From positions 505,342-569,341 of the forward strand of contig CAZKFM010000001.1 of NCBI GenBank assembly GCA_964552195.1: a DNA stretch of 64,000 nucleotides, written 5' to 3'. Shown in pieces: positions 46,034 to 52,999 of this stretch; position 1 is the first letter of the stretch; each line of letters starts with the position of its first letter. The notes under the pieces were generated by a model. It made no database searches. It worked only from the letters and a program-made list of their open reading frames with translations, and had not been told where the DNA came from. Position numbers and translations under genes: made by a program. The stretch is from CAZKAP01 sp964552195. GTDB lineage: Bacteria > Bacteroidota > Bacteroidia > Flavobacteriales > Flavobacteriaceae.

Positions 46034-46062
46034 GCGGAGGCCATCGGGCCTCCGCTTTTTTT
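46034..46062 (+). terminator. Rho-independent terminator
   Basis: Perfect 9-bp stem (GCGGAGGCC / GGCCTCCGC) with a 4-base loop and seven T. It ends whatever is transcribed from the region containing the 28-codon gene. Confidence 0.93.
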
Positions 46063-46174
46063 GAGGAGTTTTTCGAATCGGTCTTGGCCGTATCATGGAA
46101 AAATTGAATAATGTGACAAACATCACCTTCTTTGATATATATTCGCTTTACTTTCGATACAGGTTAAGAAGCAC

Positions 46175-46561
46175 GTGAAGAAAGCCCTGGCCCTATTCCT
46201 TACAGCAGCCCTGCTGCTACCCGAACTGACCAATGCAGGAATCTGGATCGATTTTGCCTGGCGACAGGATTATATCGCCAGGGTGCTTTGTGTTCAAAAG
46301 GAAGAGCCAGTGAACCTCTGTCAGGGAACATGCTTCTTATCCAAACAGCTTCGCAAGGCTCAACAGGAGCAAAAAAACAGGCTCCCTAAGTCGTTCAGCG
46401 AGCGGATCGAACTGCTGTTTGGCCCTGCCGAATATACCTTGGAATGGGTGTCGGTACCAATAGTACATTCAGTGGAAAACAGGTTCTTTCTAAGAAACCG
46501 TTTGTATCCTAGAATTCCCATTTTTGACCTCCTCCGACCCCCGGAAGTCATTCTCATTTAA
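46175..46561 (+). CDS. Secreted hypothetical protein upstream of the metal receptor
   Basis: Protein of 128 residues, GTG start at 46175. It has a signal peptide (KKALALFLTAALLLPELTNA) and a mature part with WRQDYIARVLCVQKEEPVNLCQGTCFL, whose three cysteines (C39, C49, C53) could bind metal or form a disulfide, then a basic helix and a proline-rich end. Proteins of this type are often found just before TonB metal receptors in Bacteroidota; function unknown. A weak terminator separates it from the receptor gene. Confidence 0.75.
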   Translation: MKKALALFLTAALLLPELTNAGIWIDFAWRQDYIARVLCVQKEEPVNLCQGTCFLSKQLRKAQQEQKNRLPKSFSERIELLFGPAEYTLEWVSVPIVHSVENRFFLRNRLYPRIPIFDLLRPPEVILI

Positions 46562-46573
46562 CACGTATTATAC

Positions 46574-46614
46574 GCCCGGTCGAAATAGAGTAATCGAACC
46601 GGGCCCATTCTTTT
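46574..46614 (+). terminator. Possible terminator between the small secreted protein and the receptor
   Basis: GCCCGGT / ACCGGGC arms (46574-46580 and 46598-46604) extended by CGA/TCG with one bulged base, followed by CCATTCTTTT. Imperfect, so read-through into the receptor gene is possible. Confidence 0.45.
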
Positions 46615-46673
46615 AAGGCATGCAGAACCACATGGCTTCGATGCTTTAATTCATTGATTTTATTGTATTTAAA

Positions 46674-48932
46674 ATGAGAATTCAAAATATTCTATTACTG
46701 GCAATGACCCTGCTGGCAGGCAAGGGCATGGCCCAAACCCAAATTAAGGAAATCCGGCTCATGGACGCCGAATCCTCACTACCCATAGTCGATGCGACTT
46801 TCGTGTACGGGGACCAGCAGGGCCTATCGACTTCTGGTGGGATTATACGCTTTACGTTTGAGCCAGGCCTTTCCATGTCGTTGTCGCATATCAACTACGG
46901 GAAATGGACATTGAACGCTTCTGAATTGCAGGAGGTGATTGGCCTGGGAGGGCTTTACCGCAAGCGGTTAACCGTGAATTTGTATCCGGTTACGGTTATC
47001 GGCCTGCGCGGTTCCCCTAGACAGCCTGTGGAATCCCTGTCCATGGAATACCGGGAACGAATGGAACACGATGGGGCCGACATCCTGAATCAGGTACCGG
47101 CCTTCAATAGTGTCCGGAAGGGGGGTAATTACGGTTTTGACCCGGTGTTTAGGGGCTTTCAGAATGAACGCCTTAATGTAGTATTCAATGGTGCACAAAG
47201 TGCGACGGTCGCCTGTCCCAACCGTATGGACCCGCCGACCAGTCAGATGGCTCCCAATATGACCGATCGCATCGAAGTCCTTAAAGGACCCTATGCGCTC
47301 CGCTATGGTACCGGCCTTGGGGCTACGATCAACTTCATACCCTCTGCGTTGAGGTTTTCCTCTGTGAATGAGGTCTACGGCAGGCTTTCGACGGGTTATG
47401 AGCACAATGGCGACCTGTTCAGGGGCGAGGGCCGCCTGGGCTTCAGTGGAGCGCAGTACGATCTCAGCTTCTTTGGTGCCTGGTCTCAGGGAAATGACTA
47501 CCGTGCCGGCGATGGACAGGTAGTGCAGGCCGACTTTAAACGCGGCAGCTATGGCACCGTTCTGGGTCTTAAGCTTAGTGATCGTCAGCAATTGCGCCTT
47601 TCCGCTACCTACAACCGGGCCCGGGATGCCGATTTCCCTGCACTGGCTATGGATTTGAGGCGGGACGATACCTGGATGTTCAATCTTCGTCATGACATCA
47701 AATTCGGAGGAGATCACCTGAGGAGTTGGAATACAACACTCTACGGGTCTTTTGTGGATCATTTGATGAATAACTTGCTGAAACCCCTGGACCCCCGTAT
47801 GCTGAATGCCGAGACTGCCGCAAAGACTCAGAACTACGGTGGGCGTACCGAAGGAATCTGGCAATTTGGGCAAAGCAGCCTGTATGCCGGAGGGGATTAC
47901 CGGGTGGAGGCAGCCGAAGGAGAACGTACCCGGGAGTTCCTTATGGGGCCCATGGCCGGAAATACCGTTTTCGACAATGCGTGGCAGGATGGAAGAATCA
48001 GTCGGTCTGCGGTATTCGCAGAACTTCAGTTACCCGGCGAGAACTGGAGTTACGTGATTTCAGGACGTATGGAATGGAACCGGTCTTCGCTGCGGGATCC
48101 AGCGGCTGAATTTACCGCGGTGCAGGAGGATTTAGAAGTCACCCAGGTCAATCCAAGCTTTAGTCTGGGCATACTCAGGGATTTTGGTGAACGGGTTAGA
48201 ACGGGGCTTTGGCTGGGCAGGGCACAACGCAGCGGGGGATTGGCGGAGCGATTCATCAATTTTTTCCCCATCGGTCAGGATCCTTTTGAATTGGTGGGGA
48301 CACCCACGCTCGAACCGGAGGTCAATCACCAGGCCGATCTCACCTTTCAATGGGAAGGTAAAAGGGGAGCCCGTATCGAATTTGATCTGTTTGCCTCCTA
48401 TCTCACCGACTATATTTCTTCGGTCATCGATCCCGAATTGACTCCCAGGTTGCCTATGAGTCCCGGAGTGCGGAAATTCGTCAATATCGATGAGGTCCTG
48501 AAGACCGGCTTTGAAGTCAATTGGATTCAACCCCTGTTCGCCGGTACCCGACACCAGCTTTCTCTGGCATACACCTACGGTCAGGACAGGGAACGCGACG
48601 AGCCCCTGCCCGAGGTGGCCCCGCTGGATATCCGATATACGCTGTCGGGATCCTATATAGAAGGTGCGCTGAATCCGGAGCTGAGCTTCCGATATGTAGC
48701 CGAACAAAACCGGGTTTCCGGAGAATTCGGAGAAACGGTGACTCCTTCTTTTTTTCTGGTGGATGTCAATGTCGGATACCGACTATCCAAAACCCTGTCG
48801 ATTCAGGCCGGGGCGCAAAACCTCCTGGATGTCAATTACTACGAGCACCTGAACCGATCGGTTCGGGGAACAAATAACCCCATATTCGCTCCGGGCAGGA
48901 ATGTATATGTGAGCCTCAATGCCCGTTTTTAA
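46674..48932 (+). CDS. TonB-dependent receptor with OprC/NosA-like copper-binding motifs
   Basis: Receptor of 752 residues with a signal peptide (ending GMAQ), a short N-domain (residues about 25-100), plug and barrel ending YVSLNARF. The plug holds VACPNRMDPPTSQMAPN, where C181 and M185 form a CxxxM motif, and H363-L-M365 form HxM in the barrel (FVDHLMNN). In P. aeruginosa OprC the CxxxM and HxM motifs bind copper. This argues for copper, or a related soft metal, as ligand. The same locus has a Fur-family regulator and a metal-type ABC operon, so zinc remains possible. A strong terminator follows. Confidence 0.85.
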   Translation: MRIQNILLLAMTLLAGKGMAQTQIKEIRLMDAESSLPIVDATFVYGDQQGLSTSGGIIRFTFEPGLSMSLSHINYGKWTLNASELQEVIGLGGLYRKRLTVNLYPVTVIGLRGSPRQPVESLSMEYRERMEHDGADILNQVPAFNSVRKGGNYGFDPVFRGFQNERLNVVFNGAQSATVACPNRMDPPTSQMAPNMTDRIEVLKGPYALRYGTGLGATINFIPSALRFSSVNEVYGRLSTGYEHNGDLFRGEGRLGFSGAQYDLSFFGAWSQGNDYRAGDGQVVQADFKRGSYGTVLGLKLSDRQQLRLSATYNRARDADFPALAMDLRRDDTWMFNLRHDIKFGGDHLRSWNTTLYGSFVDHLMNNLLKPLDPRMLNAETAAKTQNYGGRTEGIWQFGQSSLYAGGDYRVEAAEGERTREFLMGPMAGNTVFDNAWQDGRISRSAVFAELQLPGENWSYVISGRMEWNRSSLRDPAAEFTAVQEDLEVTQVNPSFSLGILRDFGERVRTGLWLGRAQRSGGLAERFINFFPIGQDPFELVGTPTLEPEVNHQADLTFQWEGKRGARIEFDLFASYLTDYISSVIDPELTPRLPMSPGVRKFVNIDEVLKTGFEVNWIQPLFAGTRHQLSLAYTYGQDRERDEPLPEVAPLDIRYTLSGSYIEGALNPELSFRYVAEQNRVSGEFGETVTPSFFLVDVNVGYRLSKTLSIQAGAQNLLDVNYYEHLNRSVRGTNNPIFAPGRNVYVSLNARF

Positions 48933-48964
48933 AACCCGGGCTTATCGGGAACTTATCTATCATA

Positions 48965-48999
48965 AAACGCCTGTTCCTCTCTGGGACAGGCGTTTATTT
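48965..48999 (+). terminator. Rho-independent terminator after the metal receptor gene
   Basis: 13-base arms (48965-48977 and 48983-48995) pair throughout if one G-U pair is allowed, around a 5-base loop, then TTTATTT. It also lies downstream of the convergent Fur-family gene. Confidence 0.8.
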
Positions 49000-49179
49000 C
49001 GGTGTGGGATATCCAGAGAAGTACTTGAACGGACTAGCAGTTCTGATGAAAGCCAGTGTTTGTTGGGAGTAGCTTCATGGAATAAGTTGTATCGTTTAGC
49101 CTAAAGCGGAAGGTCGGATGAGGAAGAGAATCGCGTTAGGCAATTCGTGGAAAAAACGCACGCTCATGCATCAAAGCGA

Positions 49180-49584
49180 TCACGAATGATTACAGTCGCC
49201 ACAGATACCCGTTACCGTGGCCTCTACGGATTCAGCCTTAAACCCTGTAGGGAGTTCATTCTCCGGCATAGTACTCCACTCGATACAGTAGGTAGAGTTG
49301 CATTGGTCGCAAATGAAATGGGCATGCCGATGACCGGGATTAACCAGAGGACCAAAGGCAAACTTGGCCGAGCGGGATTGGTCCTTGATTCGATGAATGA
49401 TACCGTTTTCTTCGAAGACCGTAAGGTTGCGATACAGGGTGGATTTATCCGTAGAGGAACCGAATTTCTGTTCGAGGTCCGCATAGGACAATGCCCTTTT
49501 CGACTCCCTGAAGCAGGACAGCATTTTAATCCTGAGCGACGTTTTTCGCAGTCCTTTCTGCCTGAGAAGTTCGGAATCTTCCAT
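49180..49584 (-). CDS. Fur-family transcriptional regulator (Zur/Fur-like)
   Basis: Regulator of 134 residues with the N-terminal winged helix (RIKMLSCFRESKRALSYADLEQKF to STLYRNLTVFEENGIIHRI) and the C-terminal metal/dimer domain: H85, H87, H89 in NPGHRHAHF, zinc pair C92/C95 (CDQC) and C128/C131 (CGDC). It is the last gene of a minus-strand operon with the ABC transporter and two secreted proteins, so it probably represses its own operon through the palindrome at 52360-52378. The metal (zinc, iron or other) cannot be fixed from sequence. Confidence 0.93.
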   Translation of the reverse strand: MEDSELLRQKGLRKTSLRIKMLSCFRESKRALSYADLEQKFGSSTDKSTLYRNLTVFEENGIIHRIKDQSRSAKFAFGPLVNPGHRHAHFICDQCNSTYCIEWSTMPENELPTGFKAESVEATVTGICGDCNHS

Positions 49585-49613
49585 GAAATGAATGTACAGT
49601 TTTATACCTGGAA

Positions 49614-50060
49614 TCAGAAGGGTTTCCAGGCTTCCGCATTTTCAATAATATAATAGCAGTTCTCGGGATTGTCCCTGTTGAGTTTAAGTGCGCCTTCGAT
49701 GAGAACGAGATCATCCATCTTATATCCGGGCTTCTGTTTGAATCTAAGCTCAACGATGGACTCCGGACCACCATTTCCGCAGAAGAAGCAGGAGGCCATC
49801 GGATTTTCGGAAAGTAGATAGCCCGATGGTGTTTCCTTAAGGACCAGCAGGTATCCGAGAATCCCTATCTTTTTTCCCTCGAGATTTCGAAACTTCGATG
49901 AAAAGCTTGCCTCACTGAACGTAAGCATTTGAAGGGCATCACCGGCGGATTGAATTTGAATGTTGTTCTTTAAGTCGGACCAATCCAAGAGGGTCTGGCT
50001 GAAACCCATGGTTATGGAAAACAGCAATGCACCCGTAAGGATAAGTCTGACTCGTTTCAT
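49614..50060 (-). CDS. Secreted CFFCG-motif protein, paralog B (DUF3299-like)
   Basis: Protein of 148 residues from the ATG at 50060 (ATGA overlap with the preceding gene) with a signal peptide (LILTGALLFSITMGFSQ). The core reads KIGILGYLLVL, then LLSENPMASCFFCGNGGPESIVELRF and LVLIEGALKLN, an OB-fold-like arrangement with a CxxC pair. It is a close paralog of the upstream gene product. The layout recalls DUF3299 proteins, which I remember next to Zur-controlled MacB-like ABC genes in gammaproteobacteria. Role in periplasmic metal handling is inferred. Confidence 0.75.
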   Translation of the reverse strand: MKRVRLILTGALLFSITMGFSQTLLDWSDLKNNIQIQSAGDALQMLTFSEASFSSKFRNLEGKKIGILGYLLVLKETPSGYLLSENPMASCFFCGNGGPESIVELRFKQKPGYKMDDLVLIEGALKLNRDNPENCYYIIENAEAWKPF

Positions 50061-50497
50061 TGAATTAATTCTCCAGTAGCGTCGTGCAGTATGTAGTTGC
50101 ACTTATTCACGTCGTCCGCATTAATCTCTAAAATCCCAGTGGCTTTGACGATCTGGTCCGTCTTAAAAGGCGGGGGAGAAGTAAAGCGCGCCTCGACTAT
50201 GGTTTCCGGGCCTGCCCCGCCGCAAAAAAAACAAGACGACATGGGGTTAGACGATATTAGAAATACTTCTCCATCCCCGGTCAGATCCAGGAAATACCCG
50301 GTTATGCTAACTTTCGATCCGTCATAAGACTTTATCGTATTCCCAAAAGTAGGCATTAGAAAGTGCATATCGTAGATTTCATTGAAAACGGGTTTGAACG
50401 TGACATCCCCGAAATCACGCCACGAAAGTTCGGTCTGCCCATGCGCACAAATCACGGTGACAGTCAAAATAATTAATAACAATCGGTATTTATACAT
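50057..50497 (-). CDS. Secreted CFFCG-motif protein, paralog A (DUF3299-like)
   Basis: Protein of 146 residues from the ATG at 50497, overlapping the permease gene end by 8 bases; a longer frame from 50605 is an artefact inside the permease gene. Signal peptide (LLLIILTVTVICAHGQ). The core KVSITGYFLDL, ISSNPMSSCFFCGGAGPETIVEARF and IVKATGILEIN matches its neighbour strand for strand, so the two arose by tandem duplication. The CxxC pair could bind metal or be redox active. Confidence 0.75.
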   Translation of the reverse strand: MYKYRLLLIILTVTVICAHGQTELSWRDFGDVTFKPVFNEIYDMHFLMPTFGNTIKSYDGSKVSITGYFLDLTGDGEVFLISSNPMSSCFFCGGAGPETIVEARFTSPPPFKTDQIVKATGILEINADDVNKCNYILHDATGELIQ

Positions 50498-51713
50498 CAC
50501 TGAGGATTTTGTGTACGTTGAGTTTAAAGATAGAAATGGAAGCCAGCAGGGTGGCCAAAATGGCAAGAACCAGAGTAACGGCCAGCAAAGTCCACTCGAC
50601 TGCATCCGGGCCGCTGATATTCAATACATAGCCGTAGGCGTCCTGTATGAAGCCCGATGCCAGGATGAGGCCCAATCTTCCCAGAGACCAGCCCAGTACA
50701 AATCCGAAAAATGCGAGATAGCCTCCTTCCAGGATAACCAGCCACAAAAGCTGTCGGGTACTGAATCCATAGGTGCGCAGCAGTGCCAGCTCCTGTTTGC
50801 GTTCCCGTACGGTTCGGAGTATGCTGATGAATATACTCAAACCCGATACGATGAGTATAACCAGGGAAATTCCATTAATCAACCGAACTCCGGTTCCCAT
50901 CATATTGGTCAGTCTGCCGATTTCGTAACCGGGAAGCGCCGCCTGGAATTTGGTGTTTTCATTTATTAGCCGGGGAAACTGGACCAGGCCCAGAGGATTT
51001 CGAAATTTAATAAGCAAAGATGTGATTTCCCGTTCGTCCTCGTGTTCATGCCCGTGTTCGTGCTCCGATTCGGGATGTACTTCCTCGGTTTCGTGATGCT
51101 TGTGAGCCTCCCAGATACTTTCGAGGGAAGTAATAATCAAGTTATCGACTACAGTACCTGTAGGCTCGAGCAGGCCCTTTACGATATAGGGATGTTCGTC
51201 GTGACTATCTATGTTATTTGCGGTTAGCCCGTGGGAACTTATAAACGTATCACCCAGTTCGAGACCGAGTTCACGACGAACGGCATAGCCCACTACTACC
51301 TCGAAGGGCTCACTATACAACTTACCTTTTTCTAAGACTGCGTCGTAATACTTCAGGTATTCGGGTACGGTACCCAGTATGCGATAACCGGCGTAATTGT
51401 CACCATACGAAACGGGTACGGCCGAAGCAACCATCGGATTCTTTTGTAGATAGCCCACCTCCTTTAGTGGCACATTGCCCGTAGGAACATCGATGTGAAG
51501 AACCGAGGAAAGAACCAATTGCAATGGACTTCCCTTGGCGCCCAAGACCATATCGAAAGGAGCAATGTTGCGATTCAATTGCCCGTCTGCCTGATTCTTG
51601 AGTTGCAGGACAAAGGTCACCATGGAAATACTCAGGACCAGTAGGAGCAGGCTAAGCATGAGATTAAGAGGCTTGGAGACCATGTTTCGGTATGCCAGAA
51701 ATGCAATGCTCAT
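50490..51713 (-). CDS. FtsX-like ABC permease with histidine-rich loop
   Basis: MacB-like permease of 407 residues: N-terminal helix (LNLMLSLLLLVLSISMVTFVL), a large periplasmic domain and three C-terminal helices with RERKQELALLRTYGF between the first two. In the periplasmic domain residues 204-227 hold H204, H206, H207, H213, H218, H220, H222 and H224 among many Glu/Asp, a strong metal-binding candidate. H161, H171 and H174 lie nearby. This sets it apart from the ordinary MacB-like permease at 31309-32553. It overlaps the ATPase gene by 4 bases. Confidence 0.92.
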   Translation of the reverse strand: MSIAFLAYRNMVSKPLNLMLSLLLLVLSISMVTFVLQLKNQADGQLNRNIAPFDMVLGAKGSPLQLVLSSVLHIDVPTGNVPLKEVGYLQKNPMVASAVPVSYGDNYAGYRILGTVPEYLKYYDAVLEKGKLYSEPFEVVVGYAVRRELGLELGDTFISSHGLTANNIDSHDEHPYIVKGLLEPTGTVVDNLIITSLESIWEAHKHHETEEVHPESEHEHGHEHEDEREITSLLIKFRNPLGLVQFPRLINENTKFQAALPGYEIGRLTNMMGTGVRLINGISLVILIVSGLSIFISILRTVRERKQELALLRTYGFSTRQLLWLVILEGGYLAFFGFVLGWSLGRLGLILASGFIQDAYGYVLNISGPDAVEWTLLAVTLVLAILATLLASISIFKLNVHKILSDV

Positions 51714-52336
51714 AGGGTCAACCGATTTTCGAAATGCTGGGATACGCGTTGGTCATGGGTAACAATGACTAAGTTGCTGCCGCATAATCCGGCTTCTTCC
51801 TTCAGGAGTTCGACTACTCGTTCACTGTTTCCATCATCCAGGTTGGATGTGGGCTCGTCCGCAAAGACGACCCGGGGTTTGTGTATTAGTCCAAGTGCTA
51901 TGGAGAGTCTTTGCTGCTGGCCCTGGCTCAGATAGGAGACCTTTTTATCGAGTACACCGGCAATTCCCAGTCGTTCGCACAGTGCCTGCAATCGGTCCGG
52001 GTCGGAGCCTGACTTGGGATAGTTCTGCCTGAGGCTAAGGTTTTGATGAACGTTCAAAGATTGGATAAAGCGGTATTTCTGAAAAACGATTCCTATATGC
52101 TCGCCCCTGAACCGGTCGAGCTCTTTTCGGTTCAGTCCGCAAATATCCGTTCCCGATATCACAATCGAACCTTCCGTTGCCGGCAGCAAGCCGGACAGCA
52201 GGTGTAGATAGGTGGTTTTGCCCACACCGGAAGCACCTAGTATGAGGAGGTGTTCACTATCGCCCAGGTCTATGGACGGAAAAGTGAATTCCTTGCCATC
52301 GGGATAGGTGAATCGAACGGATTCAGCTTTGACCAT
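51710..52336 (-). CDS. ABC transporter ATP-binding protein of the metal-linked operon
   Basis: ATPase of 208 residues: Walker A LGASGVGKTTYL, Q-loop VFQKYRFIQSLN, signature LSQGQQQRLSIAL (with Gln in place of the second Gly of LSGGQ), Walker B VVFADEPTSNLDD and H-loop VTHDQRV. LolD/MacB class. It is the first gene of the operon, starting 24 bases from the palindromic operator. Confidence 0.94.
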   Translation of the reverse strand: MVKAESVRFTYPDGKEFTFPSIDLGDSEHLLILGASGVGKTTYLHLLSGLLPATEGSIVISGTDICGLNRKELDRFRGEHIGIVFQKYRFIQSLNVHQNLSLRQNYPKSGSDPDRLQALCERLGIAGVLDKKVSYLSQGQQQRLSIALGLIHKPRVVFADEPTSNLDDGNSERVVELLKEEAGLCGSNLVIVTHDQRVSQHFENRLTL

Positions 52337-52359
52337 TACAAAAGACTAATATTCTTAAT

Positions 52360-52378
52360 AACGCAACTTAGTTGCATT
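52360..52378. promoter_or_regulatory. Palindromic operator between divergent metal-linked operons
   Basis: AACGCAACTTAGTTGCATT is a 19-bp inverted repeat broken only at the centre and at one pair of symmetrical positions (core GCAACT-n-AGTTGC). It covers the likely transcription start of the minus-strand ABC/Fur operon (TATATTTG at 52384-52391) and the -33 TTG of the plus-strand MerC-like gene (52372-52374). It is therefore well placed for repression of both by the Fur-family protein encoded in the operon; binding is inferred. Confidence 0.7.
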
Positions 52379-52400
52379 TGTGACAAATATACTATCTTCG
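52372..52400 (+). promoter_or_regulatory. Probable promoter of the MerC-like gene
   Basis: TTG at 52372-52374, an 18-base spacer and TATCTTCG at 52393-52400 (one mismatch to TAnnTTTG). The -33 element lies in the right arm of the palindrome. Confidence 0.5.
52384..52391 (-). promoter_or_regulatory. Probable -7 element (TATATTTG) of the ABC/Fur operon
   Basis: Exact TAnnTTTG match on the minus strand, 48 bases upstream of the ATPase start; the expected transcription start falls within the palindrome. Confidence 0.55.
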
Positions 52401-52449
52401 GCCCGTAATTTATAATTGTATGCCGCTGGCATAGGAACCAAGATATAAA

Positions 52450-52905
52450 ATGAATAACGCCAAATTGCTCAAAATCGTCAATATTCAAAGTTCATCGGAC
52501 ATAGTCGGGGCGGCTGCGAGCACCCTATGCCTGATACACTGTTTACTTACCCCCTTGCTTTTTGTAGTTCAGGCGGGGGTAGCTCATGGGCACTCGAGCC
52601 ATCCTCACTGGTGGGGGGCGCTCGATTGGATTTTCGCTGGGGTTTCCCTGTTTGCCGTTGCCTGGTCGGCCAGGAAAACCAGTCGTAAATGGGTTGGCAT
52701 AGCTCTATGGATTGCATGGGTAGGCTTGATAGCACTCATTGCGAATGAAAGAATGAGCTGGGTGGAGCTTGCGGAATGGACCATTTACATTCCGGCCATT
52801 CTTTTGGTGTTGCTGCATCTCTACAACCACCAGTCTTCGCATATCCGTTGTGAGGGTAATGCCTGCCAGAACTGGGACGGACGAAACCCTAATGACGCCG
52901 CATAG
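52450..52905 (+). CDS. MerC-domain membrane protein
   Basis: Inner-membrane protein of 151 residues with four hydrophobic segments. The first holds STLCLIHCLLTPLL, where C27 and C31 form the MerC-type pair that binds soft metals. A His-rich loop (HGHSSHPHW) lies between helices one and two, and further His and Cys occur in the tail (HLYNHQSSHIRCEGNAC). MerC proteins take up mercury in mer operons; here the divergent position facing a Fur-controlled ABC operon points to zinc or copper homeostasis instead. Confidence 0.85.
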   Translation: MNNAKLLKIVNIQSSSDIVGAAASTLCLIHCLLTPLLFVVQAGVAHGHSSHPHWWGALDWIFAGVSLFAVAWSARKTSRKWVGIALWIAWVGLIALIANERMSWVELAEWTIYIPAILLVLLHLYNHQSSHIRCEGNACQNWDGRNPNDAA

Positions 52906-52999
52906 CCCGTTAGCCTTGGAAGGGCGGAAACCAAAAAAAAGGACCATGTTACGCCATTAGCGCCCCATAGCCCTCGTTCCCTGCTAACTTAAACGGATT

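Noticed and set aside
45839..46062. tmRNA, SRP RNA, 6S RNA or cobalamin riboswitch
   Set aside because: I found no tag-peptide frame with CCA-type end, no SRP tip loop, no long 6S hairpin and no conserved cobalamin box; only the terminator is certain.
46968..47873. 301-codon minus-strand frame opposite the metal receptor
   Set aside because: Shadow of the receptor coding frame; no start signal and the peptide has no fold-like pattern.
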